Shown: positions 1-8,499 of the stretch, piece by piece
Position numbering within the stretch: position 1 is the stretch's first letter
How the letters are laid out: every line of letters starts with the position of its first letter
NCBI RefSeq assembly: GCF_015222005.1
Contig: NZ_JADFFL010000010.1
Coordinates: 105,367-169,366, forward strand
DNA length: 64,000 nucleotides
Direction of reading: 5' to 3'
Source of the DNA: Mucilaginibacter myungsuensis
GTDB lineage: Bacteria > Bacteroidota > Bacteroidia > Sphingobacteriales > Sphingobacteriaceae
Program-made: the position numbers and the translations under genes
The notes under the pieces: generated by a model
Told to the model about the DNA's origin: nothing
The model's database searches: none
What the model saw: only the letters and a program-made list of their open reading frames with translations

Positions 1-795
1 AAAGAGGTTTGGCGGCAGTTTATGCCGATAGCCGGCGGGGTGGCACTCATTTACACCTTTTTGGTGCTGATAGGATGGCTGATCTTTCGTAACCTGGCTG
101 TGAACATGAAGATGTTTAAGTTGCAGTATGATTTCATTAACAACTTTACACACGAGTTTAAAACGCCGGTGAGTGTGATCAAGATAGCAGGATCCAACAT
201 TCGCGGTGAGGCCGAACTGACCGAACGCCAACGCAAACATTACGGTAAGATATTGGACGAAGAGGCCGATAAGCTGAACGATCTGATGAACAAGCTATTG
301 TCGTTCACGCAAATAGAGAACCGATCGATCAAGATCAAGGTAGAGGAAATAGACGTAGAAGAATTTGTTACCAGGTATATCAATACCTTCAAGATCAAAT
401 ATCCCGACCTTGACCTGAAACATACTACTGGCAAGGGTGTTAACACATTTTTTACCGACCCGGTGTTATTGGGGAGTATTTTTCAGAACCTGATAGAGAA
501 TGCCTACAAGTATTCTAATCCGGACCGTAAGGAACTTTTGATAACTATTTTGTTAGAGAAGCGAAATATTGTATTTTCATTCGCTGATAAAGGGATAGGC
601 ATCCCTAAAAGCGAGATAGCCAACGTATTTAAAAAGTTTTACCGTATAGAGAATAAGTATAATCAGAACGGCAGCGTGGGCCTTGGTTTGGCTTTTGTGA
701 AAGAACTGGTTAACTTTATGAACGGGCAGATCACCGTAAAAAGCAAAGTGAGCGAAGGTTCGGAATTTGTGGTGTCGCTGCCGTATGAGAATTGA
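1..795 (+). CDS. Sensor histidine kinase, C-terminal part (5' end outside window)
   Basis: The reading frame is open from the first base, so the gene starts upstream of the window; 264 residues are visible. They begin with the last hydrophobic segment (about nt 22-100), followed by the dimerisation/phosphoacceptor helix with FTHEFKTP (His codon near nt 151) and a GHKL ATPase domain with the N box (NLIENAYKYS), G1 (DKGIGIP) and G2 (GSVGLGLAFV). It should autophosphorylate on His and pass phosphate to the response regulator encoded 106 bp downstream. The THEFKTP variant of the H box is common in Bacteroidota kinases. The sensor domain cannot be seen, so the signal is unknown. The gap to the regulator holds a long inverted repeat. 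Confidence 0.93.
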   Translation, partial: KEVWRQFMPIAGGVALIYTFLVLIGWLIFRNLAVNMKMFKLQYDFINNFTHEFKTPVSVIKIAGSNIRGEAELTERQRKHYGKILDEEADKLNDLMNKLLSFTQIENRSIKIKVEEIDVEEFVTRYINTFKIKYPDLDLKHTTGKGVNTFFTDPVLLGSIFQNLIENAYKYSNPDRKELLITILLEKRNIVFSFADKGIGIPKSEIANVFKKFYRIENKYNQNGSVGLGLAFVKELVNFMNGQITVKSKVSEGSEFVVSLPYEN

Positions 796-801
796 TTTTT
801 T

Positions 802-890
802 AGATGTGAGACGTGAGATGTGAGATGTGAGACAGAAGCGATAACGCAATACTGTTTTTTATCTCATATCTCACATCTCACGTCTCATAT
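802..890. repeat. Inverted repeat built from short degenerate words
   Basis: The left arm (802-833) consists of variants of GTGAGAT/GTGAGAC in tandem. The right arm (861-890) is its complement (ATCTCAT, ATCTCAC, GTCTCAT). A long hairpin would form between the kinase and its response regulator. The same architecture with unrelated words recurs at 5285-5419, 23455-23538 and 41434-41537. Confidence 0.8.
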
Positions 891-901
891 TTAACCAAAC
901 A

Positions 902-1588
902 ATGAACAAAGAAATAAAGATCGCCCTGGTAGAGGATGACGAGAACTTAAGGTTTTTAGTGGCCGAGCGCCTGCAAACCGAAGGTTACAAGGTTTTAGAA
1001 GCCGCCAATGGCGACGAAGCCGAACAAATGATCATAGCCGAACAGCCCGACATTGTGTTGCTGGACTGGATGCTGCCGGGCAAGTCTGGGGCCGAGGTTT
1101 GCGAGAATATCCGCGCCCAGGGTTTTGATAAGCTGGTGATTATGACAACAGCTAAAGCTCAGGATATTGACAAGATAGAGGCTTATAATTTTGGCGTTTC
1201 CGATTATATCACCAAGCCATACAATATGGACGTAGTGGTAGCGCTGATCGATAATAAGATTAAATTCTCGTTGAACAGCGATAAGACCGAGTCGTACAAA
1301 TTCGCTAATATGGAGCATCAACCTAATACGCACATCTTGATCAAGGATGGCAAAAAGGTAGAGCTGACCATTTTAGAGAACCGGATCTTACTTTACTTCC
1401 TAAAGAACAAGAACAAGGTGATCAACCGCGAAGAACTGATGATGGAAGTATGGGGTTACAATGCCGACGTGAATACCCGCACGCTGGATATGCACATTGT
1501 GCGCCTGCGTAAAAAGATAGAGGATAACCCTGACTCGCCTAAGTACCTGCAAACTGTAAGGGGGATAGGGTATAAGTTTGCTTTGTAG
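902..1588 (+). CDS. Response regulator transcription factor, OmpR/PhoB type
   Basis: This 228-residue protein has a receiver domain (1-120) with acidic pocket E11-D12-D13, phosphoacceptor D55 in LLDWMLPG and the conserved Lys in TKPYN, followed by a winged-helix DNA-binding domain (about 135-228) ending in TVRGIGYKFAL, as in OmpR-family regulators. It lies directly after the kinase gene on the same strand and is its likely partner. A strong hairpin with a T-tract follows the stop codon. Assignment to the OmpR family is secure; target genes cannot be inferred. Confidence 0.95.
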   Translation: MNKEIKIALVEDDENLRFLVAERLQTEGYKVLEAANGDEAEQMIIAEQPDIVLLDWMLPGKSGAEVCENIRAQGFDKLVIMTTAKAQDIDKIEAYNFGVSDYITKPYNMDVVVALIDNKIKFSLNSDKTESYKFANMEHQPNTHILIKDGKKVELTILENRILLYFLKNKNKVINREELMMEVWGYNADVNTRTLDMHIVRLRKKIEDNPDSPKYLQTVRGIGYKFAL

Positions 1589-1615
1589 GAAGCAAGTAAG
1601 TCCGAAAGATTTTTA

Positions 1616-1648
1616 CGGGATGGTAGTGATCTATCATCCCGCATTTTT
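1616..1648 (+). terminator. Rho-independent terminator of the kinase/regulator unit
   Basis: CGGGATGGTAG, loop TGAT, CTATCATCCCG (11-bp stem with one G-T pair), then CATTTTTAG. The T-tract overlaps the stop codon of the convergent nth gene. Confidence 0.85.
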
Positions 1649-2339
1649 AGTTTATAATGTTTAGCTGAGTATTCTTTTCAGCTTTCTTCAATTCTTCCGT
1701 TTTAAGTTTCTCGTAATATTTGCAGAAATAGGTCAGTGGGCAAATGTCACACTTCGGGCTTCGCGCTACGCAGATGTACCGGCCGTGCAGGATCAACCAG
1801 TGGTGCGCTACCGCGATGGTATATTTGGGCAGATATTTTACTAATTGTCTCTCGACCGCTAATGGAGTGGTAGCGGTATTGGTCGTGAGTCCGATACGGT
1901 TGGCTACGCGGAACACGTGCGTATCCACAGCCATCGCGGGTGCATCATAGACAACAGACGCGATCACATTGGCGGTTTTGCGGCCCACGCCCGGCATTTT
2001 TTGAAGTTGGTTAATATCCGATGGTACCTCGCCTTTAAACTCACCGATCAGCATTTGGGCCATGCCTACCAGGTGCTTTGCCTTATTGTTAGGATAACTG
2101 ACGCTGCGGATGTAAGTAAAAACTTCTTCGGGCGTAGACAAGGCCAAACTCTCCGGACTTGGAAAACGCTCGAACAGCGCTGGGGTTACCTGGTTGACCC
2201 GCTTATCGGTACATTGTGCCGACAGGATGACCGCCACCAATAATTCGTAAGGGTTGGTGTAGTGCAGTTCGGTCTCGGGATTCGGCTGGTGTTGCTGAAA
2301 ATATTCGACAAATAAACGGTAACGTTCGGACTTGAGCAT
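1647..2339 (-). CDS. nth: Endonuclease III (DNA glycosylase/AP lyase)
   Basis: Base-excision repair enzyme that removes oxidised pyrimidines and cleaves AP sites. The 230-residue protein (usual length about 210-230) has the helix-hairpin-helix MPGVGRKTANV with catalytic K121, the catalytic Asp D139 in VDTHV, and a C-terminal [4Fe-4S] loop C-x6-C-x2-C-x5-C (C190, C197, C200, C206). The start is the ATG at 2339; a TTG two codons upstream would lie inside the promoter-like TATCTTTG box. It converges on the terminator of the upstream two-component unit. It appears to be a single gene with its own promoter. Confidence 0.97.
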   Translation of the reverse strand: MLKSERYRLFVEYFQQHQPNPETELHYTNPYELLVAVILSAQCTDKRVNQVTPALFERFPSPESLALSTPEEVFTYIRSVSYPNNKAKHLVGMAQMLIGEFKGEVPSDINQLQKMPGVGRKTANVIASVVYDAPAMAVDTHVFRVANRIGLTTNTATTPLAVERQLVKYLPKYTIAVAHHWLILHGRYICVARSPKCDICPLTYFCKYYEKLKTEELKKAEKNTQLNIIN

Positions 2340-2342
2340 GGG

Positions 2343-2350
2343 CAAAGATA
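2343..2350 (-). promoter_or_regulatory. Bacteroidota -7 box for nth, 3 nt from the ATG
   Basis: On the minus strand TATCTTTG matches TAnnTTTG exactly and is followed by CCC and the ATG; a TTG lies about 18 nt upstream. Transcription would start at or inside the start codon, implying a leaderless message. Confidence 0.55.
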
Positions 2351-2480
2351 AGTCTTAAGTAGGAAGTCTCAAGTCTTAAGTCGCGCTGAACATTTTAAAA
2401 AAGAAAACACCTTAAGTCAAAAGTATCGGCTCGTGTAACGGAGGGGATACGGGCAATGTGGCTGCTGACTTAAGGCGTTT
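2351..2480. repeat. Word-type repeat and inverted repeat between nth and a small gene
   Basis: 2351-2383 holds variants of AGTCTTAAGT/GTCTCAAGT. A separate pair, AAACACCTTAAGTCA (near 2405-2419) and TGACTTAAGGCGTTT (near 2466-2480), forms a hairpin with one mismatch. This hairpin may end transcription of the 65-residue gene that stops at 2497. Confidence 0.6.
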
Positions 2481-2496
2481 TTGTGAGGTGGACCGC

Positions 2497-2694
2497 TTAA
2501 CGCAAGCCTTTAGAAAAATTCAGGATGTTGTCGATAGTTTGCTGTTGAGGCACTCTTTGCAGGGTGTCCAGATCGGTACGGATCGCATGGTAAAATACCA
2601 ATTCATCGGCGTCCAGTAACTCTAAAACATCTGACTCTTTCACGGTACTTGGGTTAGTGGTTACATTAATTGTTTGTGTAGAGGTTTCATCCAT
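2497..2694 (-). CDS. Small conserved-looking protein of unknown function (65 aa)
   Basis: The 65-residue acidic protein has no signal peptide or membrane segment. The N-terminal third is rich in Thr/Asn and likely disordered; the rest (LELLDADELVFYHAIRTDLD to the C-terminus) looks helical. Codon use matches its neighbours and it sits alone on the minus strand with a promoter-like TACCTTTC upstream and a hairpin downstream. I do not recognise the family. It could be a small regulatory or structural protein; no function is proposed. Confidence 0.6.
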   Translation of the reverse strand: MDETSTQTINVTTNPSTVKESDVLELLDADELVFYHAIRTDLDTLQRVPQQQTIDNILNFSKGLR

Positions 2695-2834
2695 AAGCTG
2701 CTCATAATTTTTTATTGGTCGGTATATGGTTTAAACGAAAGGTACGACTAAATATTTTGTTAAATGAAAATTAAATGAAATTTTGTTGTTCCTTAAAGTT
2801 AACCATTGTTCGTTATTTGAAATTAAGAACGGGG

Positions 2835-2855
2835 GCTGCAATTTAAAATTGCAGC
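2835..2855. repeat. Perfect 10-bp-arm palindrome
   Basis: GCTGCAATTT-A-AAATTGCAGC: two perfect 10-bp arms around one base. No T-tract follows, so it may be a protein-binding site or a dispersed element rather than a terminator. Confidence 0.6.
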
Positions 2856-2949
2856 TAAGTGTATTTTTTACAGTAATAATTTGGTGATATTAACCTGTGT
2901 TAAGGTGTTATTGTTTGATGTACAGTTAGTTAAATGCTGTAAAATAAAA

Positions 2950-2973
2950 AATGCCCCTGCATACAGGGGCATT
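2950..2973 (-). terminator. Terminator of the ECF sigma factor gene
   Basis: AATGCCCCTG, loop CATA, CAGGGGCATT, followed on the minus strand by a T-rich tract (TTTTTTATTTT). It lies 60 bp past the sigma factor stop codon. Confidence 0.88.
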
Positions 2974-3033
2974 AAAACATAACGTACTAATTCAACAGTC
3001 GCTCTTTTGGAGTAAGTGACCGTATGGGAGAAC

Positions 3034-3618
3034 CTAATTTTTGAGGCTCAATTCTTTGTTCTGCATCATCTTGCGCAAGTTATTAAGCGCATAACGCATA
3101 CGCCCCAGCGCGGTGTTAATGCTCACCTCGGTAATGTCGGCTATCTCTTTAAAACTCAGGTCGCCGTAGTGGCGCATGATCAACACTTCCTTTTGCTCTT
3201 CGGGCAACAGGTGTATCAGCGCTTTCAGATCTTTGTGGGTCTGCTCGCGTACCAGTTTATCTTCGGCACTTTCATCGTAATTACCCAACACCTCAAAAAT
3301 GTCGAAATCATCGCCTCCACTAACCAGCGGCGTACGTTTTTCGCGACGGAAGTGGTCTATCACCAGGTTATGCGCAATACGGCTCACCCAAGGTAAAAAC
3401 TTGCCTTCCTCGTTGTATTTTTTAGCTTTAAGGGTATTGATCACCTTGATAAAGGTGTCCTGAAAGATATCTTCGGCCAGGGCTTCGTCCTTCACCAACA
3501 GATAAATGGATGTGTAAATTTTGGTTTGATATCGCCTTATCAGCTCCACAAGCCCCGCCTCATCACCGGCAACATAAAGATGGATCAGATCCTGATCACT
3601 TTTCAATTGAAGATCCAT
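3034..3618 (-). CDS. ECF-type RNA polymerase sigma factor
   Basis: The 194-residue sigma-70 family protein has region 2 (about 20-90: DEALAEDIFQDTFIKVINTL and WVSRIAHNLVIDHFRREKR) and region 4 (about 130-185: LLPEEQKEVLIMRHYGDLSF, then the helix-turn-helix EIADITEVSINTALGRMRYA). It directs RNA polymerase to alternative promoters. No anti-sigma gene lies next to it, unlike the two other sigma genes in this window, so it may be controlled at the level of expression. A 388-bp divergent region separates it from the next gene. Confidence 0.93.
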   Translation of the reverse strand: MDLQLKSDQDLIHLYVAGDEAGLVELIRRYQTKIYTSIYLLVKDEALAEDIFQDTFIKVINTLKAKKYNEEGKFLPWVSRIAHNLVIDHFRREKRTPLVSGGDDFDIFEVLGNYDESAEDKLVREQTHKDLKALIHLLPEEQKEVLIMRHYGDLSFKEIADITEVSINTALGRMRYALNNLRKMMQNKELSLKN

Positions 3619-4006
3619 AGAACTTTAAATACTTTATTAAGTTTCAAACAGAAAAATAAAAATCTCTTAAAAAGTAAAGTTCTATTCTATAGGGGCTCCT
3701 TTGTTTTATGTTTCTACTACCAAATAAAATAATTAAACATTATAAATGCAAATTATTTTAAACAATTAACATTTACGTTTTTGATGCTTTATATGGCTTT
3801 GTTGCCAATGCAAAGTATCATATTTCAATAGTGCCATAAATATAAAAACAATATTTTGAAAACTGCTTGTCTGCAACAAACTATTCTGTTAGTTCGACAG
3901 ATGGATGACACATTGGTTTAAGGATATACGTTGTATCTTGAAGTTTAGTTGTCTTTGCTTTAAAGTCGGCAAAGTAAATATTTACTCTTTTTATTAAATT
4001 TGAGTT
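3619..4006. other. Divergent intergenic region, AT-rich
   Basis: 388 bp between the sigma factor gene and a divergent secreted-protein gene. It is about two-thirds A+T. Only promoter-like elements were seen, including a near-match TATCTTGA with an upstream TTG near 3913-3940 and the exact TAAATTTG at 3995-4002. No convincing small gene or RNA was seen. Confidence 0.5.
3995..4002 (+). promoter_or_regulatory. -7 box 4 nt upstream of the ATG
   Basis: TAAATTTG matches TAnnTTTG exactly; AGTT separates it from the ATG at 4007. No good -33 TTTG is at the usual distance, so the assignment is tentative. Confidence 0.4.
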
Positions 4007-5173
4007 ATGCGCTACCTATTCCTACTCCTTTTTGTTTATCCGCTAAACTTGGCGGCACAAACTACCATGAGCGGTAAAGTGTTAAGTTTGGTAAACCAAA
4101 AGCCGGTGGCCGATGCCAGCGTGTTTTTAAATAATACATCCATAGGTACCAAGACCGACGCAGCCGGAACATTTACGCTAAGTAATGTAAAGAATGGCAA
4201 ATACGATCTTATTGTAAGCTGCGTAGGTTTTGAAGCCGTTAGTCAGGGCGTTGTAGTGCAGGATAACAAAGTACAAGTTCCGGATATCCAGCTAATGCCC
4301 AAAGTGACCGAGTTACGGGAGGTAAAGATCGGTAAAAAGAACACCCGGGTTGATAGCAGGCGGGCACGGCTGTTACGGATGTTCATGCAGGAATTTTTAG
4401 GCAATACTGCTAACGCATCGCAAACTAAGATCCTGAACCCCGAGATATTGTATCTGGATTATGATGAAGAGCAGCAGAAACTCACGGCCAGTACGCAGGA
4501 TTTCTTGATCATTGAGAATAAGGCACTTGGCTACCGCACTAAGTATCTGCTTACTTCATTTGTAAAAGACCCACTTAATAATATACTGCAGTACACCGGT
4601 GCCTCGGCTTTTGAGCAGATAAAAGGCACGCCGGAGCAGCAAACAGAATGGCAAAATAAACGGGTGAAAACCTATCTTGGGTCGGCTATGCATTTTTTGA
4701 GGGCCTGTACCGAAAATGCTGTCGGGCAAAATGATTTTACTGTTTTTAAACTGCAGCGTACACCCAACCCCGACCGTGCGCCCGACAGTGTGATCCTACG
4801 CAAGATCAGGTATTTTACCGATGTTAAGGAGCGTGATTCGGCGATCTATTGGAGTACCATGTTCCAGGAGCCAAGGTTTGCCTATAGCGTGCCTAAAGTG
4901 AAGCTGGACGCAAAGGAATATATCAAAGCTACCGATCAAAAGAGCTTCTTCGCCTTGTATCACCCTAATATTTTAATGGTGAACTACAAGAACAACAATG
5001 CCAATGCGAATGCCAATTCTACACTGATCATCTTTGGCGATCAGGAAACCTATTTTGATAGTAACGGCATCATCTTATCCATGAGGGACAATAAATTTGA
5101 GCGCTACTGGAGCGAATTACGCTTTGCCGACCAGCTGCCTGCCGACTACGAATTACCCAGAAGTTTGAAATAA
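4007..5173 (+). CDS. Secreted carboxypeptidase-regulatory-like domain protein
   Basis: The 388-residue protein starts with a short signal peptide (MRYLFLLLFVYPLNLAAQ) followed by a CarboxypepD_reg-like beta-sandwich (about 20-100) with the typical pattern SGKVLS...PVADASVFLNNTSIGTKTDAAGTF...YDLIVSCVGF. This domain often begins TonB-linked outer membrane and other envelope proteins of Bacteroidota. The remaining 280 residues contain no TonB receptor barrel and I do not recognise them; they look like a mixed alpha/beta periplasmic domain. A short Asn/Ala-rich stretch (NNNANANANS) occurs near residue 335. Monocistronic by context. Function unknown. Confidence 0.85.
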   Translation: MRYLFLLLFVYPLNLAAQTTMSGKVLSLVNQKPVADASVFLNNTSIGTKTDAAGTFTLSNVKNGKYDLIVSCVGFEAVSQGVVVQDNKVQVPDIQLMPKVTELREVKIGKKNTRVDSRRARLLRMFMQEFLGNTANASQTKILNPEILYLDYDEEQQKLTASTQDFLIIENKALGYRTKYLLTSFVKDPLNNILQYTGASAFEQIKGTPEQQTEWQNKRVKTYLGSAMHFLRACTENAVGQNDFTVFKLQRTPNPDRAPDSVILRKIRYFTDVKERDSAIYWSTMFQEPRFAYSVPKVKLDAKEYIKATDQKSFFALYHPNILMVNYKNNNANANANSTLIIFGDQETYFDSNGIILSMRDNKFERYWSELRFADQLPADYELPRSLK

Positions 5174-5284
5174 GGTATAGATCTTGTCCGGCAATTCAAT
5201 TCCTTTACAAAAAGCTGATAATTAATTCGCTTGCTCCTATTGGAAACTGCTAAATTTTTTAGGATTTTTGCGATCGGGAGAAAA

Positions 5285-5419
5285 AGTTCATGGTTGATGG
5301 TTCATAGTTCATGGTTTTTAAAGAGAACCATAAGGTGTAGTACGCTGTTACTATGATTTATGATCCAATAACCATGAACTTCCCAAGGGCTATCAACTAT
5401 GGTCTATGAACCATGAACT
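5285..5419. repeat. Word-type inverted repeat upstream of uvrA
   Basis: The left arm (5285-5318) is made of variants of GTTCATGGTT/GTTCATAGTT. The right arm (5370-5419) is the complement (AACCATGAACT, CTATGAACCATGAACT). It runs up to 8 nt before the uvrA start and creates a spurious in-frame ATG at 5406. Confidence 0.8.
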
Positions 5420-5426
5420 AAGACAA

Positions 5427-8321
5427 ATGAGCACAGAAGCAGAAAAAGATCCGCAAAAACATATCATCATTAAAGGCGCAAGGGTGCATAACCTTAAAAA
5501 CCTGGATGTTGCCATACCCAAAAACAAGCTGGTGGTGATCACCGGCATGTCTGGATCAGGCAAGTCCTCGCTGGCTTTTGATACGCTTTATGCCGAAGGT
5601 CAGCGCCGTTATGTAGAGAGCTTATCCAGCTATGCGCGCCAGTTTTTGGGCCGTATGAATAAGCCTGATGTGGATTATATCAAGGGCATTGCCCCGGCTA
5701 TCGCTATCGAGCAAAAGGTGATCACATCTAACCCAAGGTCTACCGTAGGTACTTCGACAGAGATATATGATTATTTGAAGCTGCTTTTCTCGCGGATAGG
5801 TAAAACGATATCGCCCGTATCAGGCAAAATAGTTAAGAAAGATACCGTTACCGATGTGGTTAACTTTGTGGCCGAGCAACCCGACGATACGCAGGTCACC
5901 ATCCTTTGTCCACTGCACCCGCACAATAACCGCAGCCTGAAAGAAGAGCTTGCGGTATTGTTGCAAAAGGGTTTTATCCGTGTAGAGTATAACGGGACGC
6001 TTGCCCGTATCGAGACCATTTTGGAAGACGAGAGCATAGCTAACGTACTGATGGGCGCGGAGCCTGAAGCGGCAAATACTGAGGTTAAAAAGACCAAAGC
6101 CAAAACTACTAAGCAAAAGGTTGAAGCGGCTGCACCAACGATACGTATCGTTGTAGACCGTATCGTTAAGAATGGTGAAGAGGAAACCCTAAGCCGCGCG
6201 GCAGATTCGGCGCAGACTGCCTTTTTTGAAGGTAAAGGTGATTGCTATGTTCGCTACCAGCAACCTGATAGTGAGAGCGAAAGCGAGATATTCTTTTGCG
6301 ATAGATTTGAATTGGATGGCATCCGTTTTGAAGAACCATCATCAAACTTTTTCAGCTTTAATAACCCTTATGGGGCTTGTAAGAAATGCGAAGGTTACGG
6401 TAAGGTGATCGGTATTGATGAGGACTTGGTGATCCCCGATAAAAGTAAAAGCGTTTACGACGGTGCGATAGCCCCATGGCGTGGCGAAAAAATGCGCGAG
6501 TGGAACGATAAGTTGGTAAAGAACGCCCTGAAATTCGATTTTCCGATCCATCGCCAATACAATCAACTTACCCCGGAGCAGCAACAACTGATCTGGAGCG
6601 GTAACCAATACTTTGTTGGCCTTAACGATTTTTTTAAGGAACTGGAAGAGCAAACCTACAAGATACAATATCGTGTTATGCTATCGCGCTATCGCGGTAA
6701 AACTACCTGTCCCGAGTGTAAGGGCAGCCGTTTGCGTGGCGATGCGTCGTATGTGAAGATCGCCGGCAAAAGTATCACCGACATTGTGCTGATGCCTTTG
6801 GATACCGCATTCAACTTTTTTAGAGATCTGCAACTGAACGAGCATGACGCTACCATTGGTAAACGTTTGTTGCAGGAGGTTGATAGCCGCTTGATGTTCC
6901 TTAACGATGTAGGTTTGAGTTACCTGACGCTGAACCGTCTGTCGAACACACTTTCAGGCGGTGAATCACAAAGGATCAACCTGGCTACATCTTTGGGTAG
7001 TAGTTTGGTAGGTTCGATATACGTGCTGGATGAGCCGAGCATCGGTCTACACCCTCGCGATACCCAGCGATTGATCACCGTATTAAAGTCGCTGCGCGAT
7101 GTGGGTAATACGGTGTTGGTTGTGGAACACGAGGAAGAGATCATGCAATCTGCCGATCACTTGATCGATATTGGCCCGGCCGCAGGTACGCACGGTGGCG
7201 AGTTATGCTTTTCGGGTACTTTCGAGCAGATGTTGATCGACGATAATAGTTTAACAGGTAAATACCTTAGCGGTAAAGAACAAATCGCTATACCGGCCCA
7301 GCGCCGCCAATGGTACGATTTTATAGAACTGAAAGGCGCACGTGAGAATAACTTGAAGAACGTGAACGTGAAGTTCCCGTTGGGTGTTTTGACCGTAGTG
7401 ACCGGCGTGTCAGGCTCAGGTAAGACCAGCTTGGTGAAACGCATATTTGCTCCGGCCCTGCAAAAAATAATGGGTAACTACAACGGCGAGCAGACCGGTA
7501 GCTACGATAGCCTGGAAGGCGACTACAATAAAATAGAACAGGTAGAAATGGTTGATCAGAACCCGATCGGCCGTTCATCGCGCTCTAATCCGGTCACCTA
7601 TGTAAAAGCTTGGGACGAGATACGTAACCTGTACGCCGCCCAACCGGCTGCCAAGGCGGCAGGACTGAAGCCATCGGCGTTTTCCTTTAATGTAGAAGGC
7701 GGCCGTTGTGATGTTTGCCAGGGCGAAGGCGAGGTGAAGATAGAGATGCAGTTTATGGCAGATATATTTTTGCCGTGCGAATCGTGCAATGGTAAACGCT
7801 TTAAGCAGCATATTTTGGATATCCAATACATGGAAAAGAATGTATCGGATGTATTGAGTATGACGATCGATGAAGGTTTAGAGTTCTTCCGCAAGGAGCC
7901 TAAGATCCTGAACAAGATCAAACCTTTGGTTGATGTAGGCTTGGGTTATGTACAATTAGGGCAATCGTCAAACACGTTATCAGGCGGCGAGGCGCAGCGT
8001 ATCAAACTGGCATCGTTCCTGGTGAAGGGTAACAATACCCACAAAACACTATTTATTTTTGATGAACCGACTACAGGTTTGCACTTTGCTGATATCAAAA
8101 AACTGCTAAAGTCTTTTGATGCCTTGCTGGATAACGGCAATACAATCATTGTGATAGAACATAATATGGACGTGATCAAAAGTGCGGATTGGGTGATCGA
8201 TATCGGCCCGGAAGGCGGCGATAAAGGCGGCACGGTAACGTTTGAAGGATTGCCCGAAGATCTGGCCAAAGTAGAAAATAGCTATACAGGTAAGTTCTTA
8301 AAAGAAAGGTTTGGCAATTAG
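5427..8321 (+). CDS. uvrA: Excinuclease ABC subunit A
   Basis: Damage-recognition ATPase of nucleotide excision repair, acting as a dimer with UvrB. The 964-residue protein carries two ABC cassettes: Walker A motifs GMSGSGKSS and GVSGSGKTS, signatures TLSGGESQR and TLSGGEAQR, Walker B motifs YVLDEPSIGLH and FIFDEPTTGLH. The C-terminal zinc finger is intact (CDVC ... CESC). In the first zinc module the CKKC half is present but the upstream half has only one Cys (FFCDRF). A Lys/Ala-rich insertion (KKTKAKTTKQK) lies near residue 220. The ATG at 5427 is preferred because the ATG at 5406 lies in the upstream repeat. Confidence 0.98.
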   Translation: MSTEAEKDPQKHIIIKGARVHNLKNLDVAIPKNKLVVITGMSGSGKSSLAFDTLYAEGQRRYVESLSSYARQFLGRMNKPDVDYIKGIAPAIAIEQKVITSNPRSTVGTSTEIYDYLKLLFSRIGKTISPVSGKIVKKDTVTDVVNFVAEQPDDTQVTILCPLHPHNNRSLKEELAVLLQKGFIRVEYNGTLARIETILEDESIANVLMGAEPEAANTEVKKTKAKTTKQKVEAAAPTIRIVVDRIVKNGEEETLSRAADSAQTAFFEGKGDCYVRYQQPDSESESEIFFCDRFELDGIRFEEPSSNFFSFNNPYGACKKCEGYGKVIGIDEDLVIPDKSKSVYDGAIAPWRGEKMREWNDKLVKNALKFDFPIHRQYNQLTPEQQQLIWSGNQYFVGLNDFFKELEEQTYKIQYRVMLSRYRGKTTCPECKGSRLRGDASYVKIAGKSITDIVLMPLDTAFNFFRDLQLNEHDATIGKRLLQEVDSRLMFLNDVGLSYLTLNRLSNTLSGGESQRINLATSLGSSLVGSIYVLDEPSIGLHPRDTQRLITVLKSLRDVGNTVLVVEHEEEIMQSADHLIDIGPAAGTHGGELCFSGTFEQMLIDDNSLTGKYLSGKEQIAIPAQRRQWYDFIELKGARENNLKNVNVKFPLGVLTVVTGVSGSGKTSLVKRIFAPALQKIMGNYNGEQTGSYDSLEGDYNKIEQVEMVDQNPIGRSSRSNPVTYVKAWDEIRNLYAAQPAAKAAGLKPSAFSFNVEGGRCDVCQGEGEVKIEMQFMADIFLPCESCNGKRFKQHILDIQYMEKNVSDVLSMTIDEGLEFFRKEPKILNKIKPLVDVGLGYVQLGQSSNTLSGGEAQRIKLASFLVKGNNTHKTLFIFDEPTTGLHFADIKKLLKSFDALLDNGNTIIVIEHNMDVIKSADWVIDIGPEGGDKGGTVTFEGLPEDLAKVENSYTGKFLKERFGN

Positions 8322-8424
8322 ATACGAGGAGATGATGGCATTGGATAATGAGGGTGGCGTACATGCATCATCGCCTTTTTATTCAATTATAACTAAGTCA
8401 AGAATAAACCGTCCCAACAAAAAA

Positions 8425-8450
8425 GGCTGCCCTTTTTTACAAGGACAGCC
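8425..8450 (-). terminator. Terminator of the histidine kinase gene
   Basis: GGCTGCCCTT, loop TTTTAC, AAGGACAGCC (one mismatch), followed on the minus strand by TTTTTTG. It lies between the convergent uvrA and histidine kinase genes. Confidence 0.8.
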
Positions 8451-8499
8451 CTTAATAGGGGTAACTCGAAACTAAAACCTTGGCAATGTACGCCCGCAA

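Larger units (their letters stand above)
2695..3033. other. Intergenic region with palindrome and terminator
   Basis: A 339-bp AT-rich gap. It holds the likely promoter of the small gene (near 2735-2745), a perfect palindrome at 2835-2855 and the terminator of the sigma factor gene at 2950-2973. No coding frame with reasonable codon use was seen. Confidence 0.6.

Noticed and set aside
5406..5426. Upstream ATG for uvrA
   Set aside because: It lies inside the right arm of the inverted repeat and adds residues not seen in UvrA; the ATG at 5427 is used.
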